In this document: positions 56,075 through 64,000 of the stretch, one piece after another
Layout: the number at the start of each line of letters is the position of its first letter
Position numbering within the stretch: the first letter of the stretch is position 1
NCBI GenBank assembly: GCA_001858525.1
Contig: LAPX01000005.1
Location: 62,001-126,000 of the forward strand
From: Vampirovibrio chlorellavorus
GTDB taxonomy: Bacteria; Cyanobacteriota; Vampirovibrionia; Vampirovibrionales; Vampirovibrionaceae
Reading direction: 5' to 3'
DNA length: 64,000 nt
Notes under the pieces: generated by a model
Databases searched by the model: none
Seen by the model: only the letters and a program-made list of their open reading frames with translations
Told to the model about the DNA's origin: nothing
Translations under genes and position numbers: made by a program

Positions 56075-57055
56075 TTAGCGGGATTTTTTTTCCACAAAGC
56101 CGTTAACGACTTTACCCAAAAACTGGCTGCCGGGGTAAACCACAATTTTTCCATAGCCGCTGTCAAATTGCACTTGCCCACTCACAGTGCTACCGTTCCG
56201 AAGTTCTAGAACATTAATGACAGGCTTATTTTCGATTTTCTTTTTGCTGGTTGTGCTGGCCGGTTTACGGCTTGTGGCAACCGCGGATGGATCCCAGCCT
56301 GGCCCATAAACCGTAGGGGCTTCCGGATTGGTGGCCTGGTAGGCTTGATAACTGCTTGGCCCTTCCCCGGACACTTTCAGGCCATTGACATAAATACTTT
56401 GCTCTGGAGTGATGACCGTGGTCTGGTTCAGGGCACCCTTGATGGTAAAGCCGTTGATGGCGGAAAGTCCGGTGGCTCCGACCCTCACGGTGGCCACATT
56501 GTTGCCACCAATGACGATACCTGAACCCAGATTGTTATTTCGTTCGGAAAACAGAATGTCAGTGGCTTTACTGTCATCCAGCGTGGCCAAATGACCACCC
56601 AGCGAAATCAGCCCATTGACTTCTGAATGCTCAATGGCCACTTCGTTTCCGGCGCTGACACGTTGGGCGACACGGGCATCATGCAGGGTCACATCGTGCC
56701 CGGCGGCAATATTTTGAATGACCTGACTGTGAATAATTTCGGCATCATGTCCAGCGGCAATGTTTTGCACTTCCGCACACTCATTGAGCGAGATACTTTT
56801 CCCTGCGGAAATATTGCCACCAATAGCGCAGTTATTACAGGTAATATTTCGTCCGGCAGCGAGTTTGCCTTCCACTTGTACAGAGCTCAGCATTAAATCG
56901 CGTCCCACGGAGGCTGAGGTAATAGATTGAGAAACCATTTGTAAATCAGTGGCACTGGTGTAGTGGTTGCTTCTGGCAAAGGCGGGTGTTGCACACACTA
57001 GTGAGAGGACAAAGGTGAGCAGGAGGCTTTGAATTTTTGAGTTCATCAGAGACAT
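56075..57055 (-). CDS. secreted beta-helix-like repeat protein
   Basis: Signal peptide; about 17-aa repeats (QNIAAGHDAEIIHSQVI / QNIAAGHDVTLHDARVA / QRVSAGNEVAIEHSEVN). Confidence 0.7.
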   Translation of the reverse strand: MSLMNSKIQSLLLTFVLSLVCATPAFARSNHYTSATDLQMVSQSITSASVGRDLMLSSVQVEGKLAAGRNITCNNCAIGGNISAGKSISLNECAEVQNIAAGHDAEIIHSQVIQNIAAGHDVTLHDARVAQRVSAGNEVAIEHSEVNGLISLGGHLATLDDSKATDILFSERNNNLGSGIVIGGNNVATVRVGATGLSAINGFTIKGALNQTTVITPEQSIYVNGLKVSGEGPSSYQAYQATNPEAPTVYGPGWDPSAVATSRKPASTTSKKKIENKPVINVLELRNGSTVSGQVQFDSGYGKIVVYPGSQFLGKVVNGFVEKKSR

Positions 57056-57184
57056 ACGTGTTCCCCTAGTGTGTCGGCTTGAAAAGCGAGTGCCGAATTT
57101 CGTTACAAGCTAACACAACCCAGCCGATTTTGCACCGCTGTGAACGGTTAATATACGCATTATTTCTGTCTGCAGGGCTTAACG

Positions 57185-57904
57185 TTAGAGGGGGAGATTT
57201 TCCCAGTGCATCGGCTTGGGTGAATGCTGGGCTGGTGTCTCAGGAGTATGGGACGAACGTTGTTCACTGAGCCTTTCCGCTTCTTGAAGCCACTGGACCA
57301 CTTGTGCGTCTGTACACTGGGGAAAGCGTTCATACCAGGCGCTGACCGCATCAAAACTTTCCGGTTTTTCCAGGCAGATGATCTCATCCACTTCATACCG
57401 AAGCTGGCTCAATAAAGGACGAGTCCCTACGGGAACGGCGAGGACTACTTTGGCTGGCTCCAGAGCCTTGATGGCTTTGATGGCTGCCCTTGCGGTGGCC
57501 CCGGTAGCCAGGCCGTCATCCACGATGATGGCTGTTTTTCCGCTGAGCGTGGGAAATGGCCGACTGCCTCGGTACTGTTGCAATCGTCGGTTTAACTCGA
57601 TTCTGGCCTTTTCAATCCGGGGGGGCAGCGCGTCCGCTTGCAGTCCCAGCATGACCAGAACATCCCGGTTTAAAATCAGAACATTTTCTGGCCCTACCGC
57701 ACCTGCGGCAAGCTCCTCGTGTCCCGGTGCGCCAATTTTGCGAACCACCAGCACATCCATTGGTTTTTGCAGACGGCGAGCCACTTCAATGGCCACTTCC
57801 ACTCCACCTCTGGGCAGGCCGAAAATCAGGCAGTTTTCTCGCTGATAAGGCAATAAGGCTTCTGCCAATTGACGTCCGGCATCGCTGCGATCTTTAAACA
57901 CCAT
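57185..57904 (-). CDS. phosphoribosyltransferase-domain protein
   Basis: TAIIVDDGLATGATARAAIKAIKAL PRPP motif. Confidence 0.82.
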   Translation of the reverse strand: MVFKDRSDAGRQLAEALLPYQRENCLIFGLPRGGVEVAIEVARRLQKPMDVLVVRKIGAPGHEELAAGAVGPENVLILNRDVLVMLGLQADALPPRIEKARIELNRRLQQYRGSRPFPTLSGKTAIIVDDGLATGATARAAIKAIKALEPAKVVLAVPVGTRPLLSQLRYEVDEIICLEKPESFDAVSAWYERFPQCTDAQVVQWLQEAERLSEQRSSHTPETPAQHSPKPMHWENLPL

Positions 57905-58024
57905 GAAAAGCCACCTCTCTTGAAATTCCCAATGAGCGGCCATCATAGCAATTCATGGTGTTCATGCCATTCCACAGTTCGGCAATAACTGGATGATTTT
58001 CGAGCGTCTAAGCCTGAGGTCGCA

Positions 58025-58606
58025 TTATCCGTGCAGCTTGTTTAGCAAGTTGGCTACTTGAGCGCCCAGTTTCTCAATGGCTGCCTGCTGTTTGGCATCT
58101 TTTAAATGACCTTCTGGGGTAAAGACTTCATGGGCTTTGGATACTGCCACCTGCTCCGGTAATACCAGCACCCCGATATTTTCCAGGATGGTACGGACGG
58201 GCGTTAATCCCCGTAAGCCACCCAGTGCACCGGGAGAGGCACTCATGAGGGCGCATACTTTGCCTTTAAAACAGGCCAGCGGAGCTTCTCCCTCCGCAGG
58301 GCGAGAGGCCCAGTCTATGGCATTCTTTAGGACGGCGCTGATAGAACTGTTGTACTCCGGACTGGCAATTAGAAGGCCCTGATGAGAGAGCAGCAAATCC
58401 TTAAATTGTCTGGCGTTGGCTGGTAAGCCTTCGGCCTGTTCCAAATCTTCGTCAAATAAGGGCATGGGAAGCGTCTTTAGATCCAGAAAAGTCACTTGAG
58501 CACCGGCTTTTTCAGCGCCCAGTCCCGCGATTTTGACCAGTTTTTTGTTGTAGGATTCGGTGCGGGTACTGCCGGCAAAAATTAGGATGCGGGGTGCTTC
58601 GCTCAT
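58025..58606 (-). CDS. NADPH-dependent FMN reductase
   Basis: ILIFAGSTRTESYNKKL; SPEYNSSISAVLKNAIDWASR. Confidence 0.9.
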   Translation of the reverse strand: MSEAPRILIFAGSTRTESYNKKLVKIAGLGAEKAGAQVTFLDLKTLPMPLFDEDLEQAEGLPANARQFKDLLLSHQGLLIASPEYNSSISAVLKNAIDWASRPAEGEAPLACFKGKVCALMSASPGALGGLRGLTPVRTILENIGVLVLPEQVAVSKAHEVFTPEGHLKDAKQQAAIEKLGAQVANLLNKLHG

Positions 58607-58808
58607 CGGTTTGGGCTCCTTTTTTACCTTTATTTTGAACCTTTAAAAAATTATAAGATTCAATCTGCGTTATTAAAGCATATCCTGCCTGAGCTTGTTT
58701 GCTGACTAGAATGTCCTACTTCCGATTTGGGCTGTACCTTTGCGGACGTGGATTTTTTTCTTTATGATGAGCTTGTTTTCAATTTTTAGAGAGATAGAGG
58801 GAAGCGTT

Positions 58809-60440
58809 ATGGCTAGGACTGCTTTGTGGACATGGTTAAAAAAGTTAACCACAGAGGCCCTGACGCAGACGCTGGAGACTCCGCTCACCCGGCGCCAGTT
58901 TTTGAAAACCTTATCCGGTACGGCCCTGACGGTGGGCGTTACCTCCTTGGGGTTAGCACAGGCCCAGAAAAATACGGCGTCCGATAAAGGGCACCCCGCG
59001 GTTGCTGGTGTTCAATCTAACAAAGCCAGGGTAGTCATTGTGGGTGCTGGGCTGGCCGGCTTGGTCAGTGCTTACCGCCTTACCCAGTTGGGAATTTCCT
59101 GTGAACTTTATGAGGCCAGCCACCGGGTGGGAGGTCGTGTGTTTACCCGGCGTAATGTGAACCGGGAAGGCATGTTCGTGGAGCTGGGTGGAGAACTGGT
59201 AGACACCAACCACGAGGCCCTGATTGGATTATGCCAGTCCCTGAACGTACCTTTGGAGCGTTTCCCTGCAGCCGGTGAAGGTATTCAGTCTGCTTTGTTC
59301 ATTAATGGTCAGGATGTTAAGACGGAACAGGATGTCATAGAGGCCTTTCAGCCATTGGCCAAAGCCTTGGCCAATGAGTTAAAAAGGATTTTTCCCGATG
59401 GGGAAGTGCGTATCCCTACTTATCAGGACCCCTGTGGGGCGGAGTGGCTGGATCAGATGTCTTTACAGGCCTATCTGGATGGTTTAAAAGACGTACCGCT
59501 TTGGCTCACGCGGGTGATTAAAGCCGCCTATACCGGTGAATATGGCCTTGACCCACAGGATCAATCCGCCTTGAATTTGCTGCTCCTGATTGACCCGGAA
59601 ACCAGTGAAGGGTTCCGGATGTTTGGCGAGAGCGATGAGGCCATGCGTATACAGGGCGGTAATAGCAGCTTGGTGGATGCTTTATATGCCGCTATCCGTG
59701 GGAAAGTTCCTGTTCGCTATGGCTATAAATTAAGCCAATTCATTGATGATGGGACGTCCTTGACGCTGACTTTTCATCACCGACGTCGCAAACGCACGGT
59801 GAGTGCCGAGCAAGTCATTCTGGCGACCCCATTCTCGGTCCTTCGACACGTCAAAGGGATCGAGACACTGGGCTTATCGGAACGTAAGCTGAAGGCCATC
59901 CAGGAGTGGGGCTATGGCACCAACAGCAAGCAAATGATGCTATTTAACAACCGTTTCTGGCTGAACTCCGCAGCGCCATACCCTGCCAATACCGGGGAGT
60001 TGTTCACCGATTGGCCTAGCCAGTGCTATTGGGAGACCAGCAGGCTGCAAGCCGGAAATCAAGGGGTTCTGACCAATTTCCTGGGGGGGAGGGCCGGTGT
60101 TTCCGCCGATGGTAGTCAATGGCGCAAGGCATTAGCGGACTTGGAGCAACTCTTTCAGGGGCAAGCCACTCGGGAGTTCACAGGGCAACAGGTCTTAATG
60201 AACTGGTCCCGTCATCCCTGGGCCAAAGGAAGTTACAGCTGCCCCGCTCCAGGTCAGTACACCAGCTTGATGGGGGTGGCTGGTGAGCCTGAGCTGAATG
60301 GACGGCTTTTCTTTGCGGGTGAGCACTGTAGCGTAGACTGGGCTGGCTTTATGAACGGGGCTGTGGAAAGCGGTTTGGTGGCCGCTGAGCGCATCGTGGG
60401 TTCTGAAAGTCGGCTTCAAGCTGGTTTGAATCTGGCTTGA
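58809..60440 (+). CDS. Tat-exported flavin monoamine/L-amino-acid oxidase
   Basis: TRRQFLKTLSGTALTVGVTSLG twin-arginine signal; VVIVGAGLAGLVSAYRLTQLG; FFAGEHCSVDWAGFMNGAVESG. Confidence 0.88.
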   Translation: MARTALWTWLKKLTTEALTQTLETPLTRRQFLKTLSGTALTVGVTSLGLAQAQKNTASDKGHPAVAGVQSNKARVVIVGAGLAGLVSAYRLTQLGISCELYEASHRVGGRVFTRRNVNREGMFVELGGELVDTNHEALIGLCQSLNVPLERFPAAGEGIQSALFINGQDVKTEQDVIEAFQPLAKALANELKRIFPDGEVRIPTYQDPCGAEWLDQMSLQAYLDGLKDVPLWLTRVIKAAYTGEYGLDPQDQSALNLLLLIDPETSEGFRMFGESDEAMRIQGGNSSLVDALYAAIRGKVPVRYGYKLSQFIDDGTSLTLTFHHRRRKRTVSAEQVILATPFSVLRHVKGIETLGLSERKLKAIQEWGYGTNSKQMMLFNNRFWLNSAAPYPANTGELFTDWPSQCYWETSRLQAGNQGVLTNFLGGRAGVSADGSQWRKALADLEQLFQGQATREFTGQQVLMNWSRHPWAKGSYSCPAPGQYTSLMGVAGEPELNGRLFFAGEHCSVDWAGFMNGAVESGLVAAERIVGSESRLQAGLNLA

Positions 60441-60632
60441 ACTGTACTTGAACCATTGCTGTGCTTTGGTTAAACTGGGCTTATACTCAGCAGATTCTGG
60501 AAACTGGTGTTTTGACTCCGGCGTGCGGTTAGTGAACTGACCGACATACTAAAGCTTGATTTTGGGTTTTCAGGGAACTAAAATGCTGAAATTATTCTAC
60601 TTTGCTCATCCCCCTCAGGAGAATTCATTTTT

Positions 60633-60842
60633 ATGCGTGAAGCAGTCCACCCTCAATACAACAAGGTAAAAGCCACCTGTGTGTGTGGAAACACCATTGA
60701 CACCGGTTCTGTGCTGTCCGAAATCCGTTTGGACGTTTGCAGCGCTTGCCACCCCTTCTTTACCGGTACCCAGAAGATTATGGATACCGAGGGACGGGTT
60801 GAAAAGTTCAAGAAGCGCTACGCCAAACCCGACCAGAAGTAG
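60633..60842 (+). CDS. rpmE: 50S ribosomal protein L31 (Cys-containing)
   Basis: MREAVHPQYNKVKATCVCGNTIDTGS...DVCSACHPFFTGTQKI. Confidence 0.97.
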   Translation: MREAVHPQYNKVKATCVCGNTIDTGSVLSEIRLDVCSACHPFFTGTQKIMDTEGRVEKFKKRYAKPDQK

Positions 60843-60845
60843 TTT

Positions 60846-60900
60846 TAAAACGCAACCGACCCACCCTGCTTGCGGGCTAAGTTGGTTGCGTTTTAGTTTT
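60846..60900 (+). terminator. intrinsic terminator of rpmE
   Basis: TAAAACGCAACC ... GGTTGCGTTTTA perfect 12-bp stem followed by GTTTTT. Confidence 0.88.
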
Positions 60901-60959
60901 TACCCTGTTTAAAGCCTTTAAAGCCAGAAAAAGCAGAAAGAATCTGAGTCTCGCACGTT

Positions 60960-62057
60960 ATGAAAGGTCTTGAAAGTTTATTAGAGAAGCTGAAAGAGGT
61001 GGAAGTCACCTACCATCAGCTTGGGGATATGTTGTCGGACCCTGCCGTGTTGTCCAACTCTAACAAATTGCAGGAGATTTCAAAGAAGCGGGCCGCTTTG
61101 GAAGACACCATCGAGGTGTTTGACGAGTGGAAGCAGAGCAACGCCGATTTGGCCGACTCAAAGGAACTGCTCAAAGGCGAAACCGACACCGAGATGCGTG
61201 AATTCCTGCACTCGGAAATTCAGAGGCTGGAAGAACATTTAGAGGCGCTGGCGCACCGTCTGCACATTCTCTTGCTGCCCAAGGACCCCAATGATGATAA
61301 AGACATTATGCTGGAGGTGCGGGCTGGCACTGGTGGCGATGAGGCCAACATTTTTGTGGGCGATTTAATGCGCATGTACTTGCGCTATGCCAGCACGGTG
61401 GGTTGGCAAGCCAGTGTTTTAAGCAAGTCCGAGAATGAAATTGGTGGCTTTAGCGAAGTGGTCATTGGCATTAAGGGGCAAAATGTATACAGTGCCCTTA
61501 AATATGAATCGGGCGTGCACCGGGTTCAACGGGTGCCTGTAACCGAGTCTCAGGGCCGGGTGCATACCAGCGCGGCCACTGTGGCTGTTATGCCGGAAGT
61601 TGAAGACATCAACATTGAAATTCGTCCAGAAGATATTGAAATCATTACGGCCCGCAGCGGTGGCGCCGGTGGACAGAACGTGAACAAGGTAGAAACCGCC
61701 GTCAGATTGTTCCACAAGCCGTCAGGCATCCAGATTCACATGACGGAAGATCGCAGCCAGCTTGGAAACCGCACCAAGGCGATGGCTTTACTGAAGGTGA
61801 AGTTATTTGACCTGGAACAGCAAAAGCAGCAAAAGGAAATCACCGATTTGCGGCGCTCACAGGTGGGCAGCGGGGACCGCAGTGAGCGCATTCGTACCTA
61901 TAACTATCCTCAGGATCGCTTGACTGACCATCGCATTGGACAGAATTTTTCCTTGAGTCCAATTATTGATGGGGATTTGAGCGATTTGCTGAATCAGTTG
62001 GCTTTGGCCGATCAGCAAGCTAAAATGGAAAAACTGGCAGAAACATCGGTTTCCTAA
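60960..62057 (+). CDS. prfA: peptide chain release factor 1
   Basis: [34 protein letters not shown] (GGQ); [18 protein letters not shown]. Confidence 0.97.
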   Translation: MKGLESLLEKLKEVEVTYHQLGDMLSDPAVLSNSNKLQEISKKRAALEDTIEVFDEWKQSNADLADSKELLKGETDTEMREFLHSEIQRLEEHLEALAHRLHILLLPKDPNDDKDIMLEVRAGTGGDEANIFVGDLMRMYLRYASTVGWQASVLSKSENEIGGFSEVVIGIKGQNVYSALKYESGVHRVQRVPVTESQGRVHTSAATVAVMPEVEDINIEIRPEDIEIITARSGGAGGQNVNKVETAVRLFHKPSGIQIHMTEDRSQLGNRTKAMALLKVKLFDLEQQKQQKEITDLRRSQVGSGDRSERIRTYNYPQDRLTDHRIGQNFSLSPIIDGDLSDLLNQLALADQQAKMEKLAETSVS

Positions 62058-62134
62058 AAGCGGGAAATGACTCTGCCGAATCGTTCCTTCCGGGAGCTTT
62101 GCCTGGAACGTCAATTACTCGGGGAATGCACGGC

Positions 62135-63145
62135 ATGAAAACTCCAGTCCAGCTAACCAGCGATCGCATTCAGGACACCTTATACGCCTTTATGCGCAGC
62201 CAGATTTTGTTCACTGCCATTGATTTAGACTTATTTAGTTGCATTGCAGGCGGGGATAATCAACTGGGGGCTTTGCAAGAGCGTTTGGCTCTGGATGAGC
62301 GTGGCTTGCGCCTGTTACTGAATGGTTTGGTTGGTATTGGCTTTTTAAAAGTCTCTGCGAGTGGGGTGTATACCTTGCCAGAAGATGTAGCTCACTTCTT
62401 GGTGAAGCCAGAATCCACGTATATTGGCGGCATGGTGCATCATTGCAAGTGGCTGTATGAGAATTGGTCCATGTTGACCGATGCGGTCAGCTCCGGACAG
62501 CCCGTGGGTGGTGCCCAAAGCTTGGCCCAGCTGGAGATTTACTTCTCTGAACTGGTGAAAGGCCTGTATGTGTCTAACTACCCCACGGCCCAAAAATTGG
62601 CTGGGATTTTAGAGATTGGTTCTGCTTATCGCAATCTGGAAATTCTGGATGTGGCCGGTGGCTCTGCGGTTTGGTCCATTGCCCTGCTGGAAAAAGACGC
62701 AGGCAGTCAGGCCACGGTGCTGGATTTTCCCTCGGTCACCCATGTGGCAGAAAGTTACGTGGAACAACATGGCTTGAGTGACCGCTTTCGTTACTGGCCG
62801 GGTGATTTGGAAGCCATGGACCTCAATGGCGCCCGCTTTGATGTTGTAGTGATGGCCCATATTTGCCACATGTTGGGGCCAACAGCCAGTCAAAAGGCTT
62901 TTCAGAAATTGAAAAAAGTATTGAAACCCGGCGGCAGATTGGTGATTGTTGACTTCGTGCCAGATGATCAACGCTCTAAACTGGGATGGCCCTTGGTTTT
63001 TGGTGTGAATATGCTTATTACGACCCCGGAAGGCGATGTCTTTACTGGGGGTGAATACAAACAGTGGCTCCAGGCCGCCGGATTTGAGCAGGTTGCTCTG
63101 CAGGAGATTGATTCTGATGTGACCGTGGTCATTGGTCAGGTGTAA
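62135..63145 (+). CDS. SAM-dependent O-methyltransferase (methyltransf_2-like)
   Basis: ILDVAGGSAVWSIALLEKD; LKPGGRLVIVDFVPDD. Confidence 0.82.
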   Translation: MKTPVQLTSDRIQDTLYAFMRSQILFTAIDLDLFSCIAGGDNQLGALQERLALDERGLRLLLNGLVGIGFLKVSASGVYTLPEDVAHFLVKPESTYIGGMVHHCKWLYENWSMLTDAVSSGQPVGGAQSLAQLEIYFSELVKGLYVSNYPTAQKLAGILEIGSAYRNLEILDVAGGSAVWSIALLEKDAGSQATVLDFPSVTHVAESYVEQHGLSDRFRYWPGDLEAMDLNGARFDVVVMAHICHMLGPTASQKAFQKLKKVLKPGGRLVIVDFVPDDQRSKLGWPLVFGVNMLITTPEGDVFTGGEYKQWLQAAGFEQVALQEIDSDVTVVIGQV

Positions 63146-63226
63146 AGCACTATAAAGTTCTGAAGGATTTCGGTTTTAGCGGTTGAATCTCAGGGGCAAG
63201 GGTGTTATATTTTCCTCAGTTTCCAA

Positions 63227-63310
63227 GCCGGTGTGGCGAAATGGTAGACGCAGTCGACTCAAAATCGACCGTAGCAATACATGTCAGTTCGACTCTGACC
63301 ACCGGCACCA
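63227..63310 (+). tRNA. tRNA-Leu(CAA)
   Basis: Acceptor GCCGGTG/CACCGGC, anticodon stem-loop GTCGA-CTCAAAA-TCGAC, T-loop GTTCGACTC, long variable arm, encoded CCA. Confidence 0.95.
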
Positions 63311-63319
63311 TTTAGTTTT

Positions 63320-63384
63320 AAGCTCCTGACACTTTTAAAAACGAAACAAGCTGTTTCCCCTTTAAAAGCGTCAGGAGCTTTTAT
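63320..63384 (+). terminator. strong terminator downstream of tRNA-Leu
   Basis: AAGCTCCTGAC-A-CTTTTAAA ... TTTAAAAG-C-GTCAGGAGCTT followed by TTA. Confidence 0.85.
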
Positions 63385-63473
63385 TCTTGAGAGAACAAGG
63401 CTGCAAAGGCCTGCTTTGGATTGGACTAGAGGAGTATTCTCTGGGGCAAGCACTTGAGTCGCGTAGAGGTTGC

Positions 63474-63620
63474 CTAGTAAAAATGGGGATTGGGCTTTCG
63501 CAGGCGAATTTTAATATGCGCCTGCGAAATCAACAGAAAAACCAGGCATAGTATCACTAGTTGGTTAATGATGTCTGAAAGGTCATAGTTCTCAATCAGA
63601 AGCTTTAAAATTTCTGTCAT
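63474..63620 (-). CDS. small single-TM protein
   Basis: MTEILKLLIENYDLSDIINQLVILCLVFLLISQAHIKIRLRKPNPHFY; GAGGT upstream of ATG. Confidence 0.4.
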   Translation of the reverse strand: MTEILKLLIENYDLSDIINQLVILCLVFLLISQAHIKIRLRKPNPHFY

Positions 63621-63885
63621 GGCGACCTCAATATTTCCAATATGTATATATAAAAACGATATAGCGTTGAGAATTGCCATCTTCATTTTCTTTCGGAGCT
63701 TTGATTTTCATCTGCAAAAAATGGCGCTCGTACCAGTGCCCCACTAGAGGATTCAAAAAGTTTGACGAGAGAGCCCTTAACATCCGCCTATCAAAAACGG
63801 GAATACTGAATATGGGGGAATCGGTTTCTTTTAGAACAAATTCATAATGACCACACGAAGGGAATATCTCTGTGGAGAAAATAGC

Positions 63886-64000
63886 GTGCGTAAAAGGTAT
63901 ACATTGCATTGGTTGACCTGTATCGCTTTGGCAAACAGCCTGTTGTTTTCAGCAGGGGTGCAGGCAGAATCCGAAAAAGCCGCCAACCTGACCGTTCAGG
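63886..64000 (+). CDS. secreted protein, 3' truncated at window end
   Basis: GTG start with GGAGA upstream; MRKRYTLHWLTCIALANSLLFSAGVQAESEKAANLTVQ signal peptide. Confidence 0.5.
   Translation, partial: MRKRYTLHWLTCIALANSLLFSAGVQAESEKAANLTVQ

Noticed and set aside
63227-63909. tRNA-Leu as an integration site for a mobile island
   Set aside because: No integrase or repeated tRNA 3' end is visible before the window ends; the downstream hairpin is a normal terminator.
1-64000. CRISPR arrays or IS transposases
   Set aside because: No regularly spaced direct repeats and no transposase/integrase motifs found by eye.

Overview
Gene-dense 64 kb bacterial chromosomal window. The envelope looks Gram-negative (TonB receptor, Wza-like exporter, exosortase). 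A Vampirovibrionia/Melainabacteria-like origin is only an impression and was not tested. Left to right: Ski2-like helicase (5' truncated), DEAD-box helicase, hydrolase, GT-C membrane glycosyltransferases, pyrB-pyrC, two tandem paralogous unknown proteins, a minus-strand run with a nicotianamine-synthase-like protein behind two Fur-box-like palindromes, a btuB-F-D-C-like cobalamin uptake cluster behind a recognisable cobalamin riboswitch, an ilvB-N-C-(A) cluster, a GH19-type endolysin, ilvD, tryptophan dioxygenase, a Wzx/Wzy-type exopolysaccharide cluster beside an exosortase-EpsI fusion, an amine oxidase, rpmE-prfA, and tRNA-Leu(CAA). Strongest signals not in the ORF track: (1) a complete transcription attenuator upstream of ilvB, with a 22-aa Ile/Leu/Val leader peptide MNILNSVVIILVVILSGPAGGI, a mutually exclusive antiterminator and an intrinsic terminator; (2) tandem Fur-like boxes in front of a nicotianamine-synthase-like gene; (3) an exosortase-EpsI fusion divergent from a 76-aa candidate substrate whose mature part would be about 23 Asn/Gly-rich residues; (4) a candidate structured RNA at 6150-6316 closed by a 14-bp helix with two G-U pairs; (5) a 143-bp element with perfect 25-bp inverted repeats that supplies the C-terminus and stop codon of a glycosyltransferase. 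All calls were made by eye; no database search or folding program was run.
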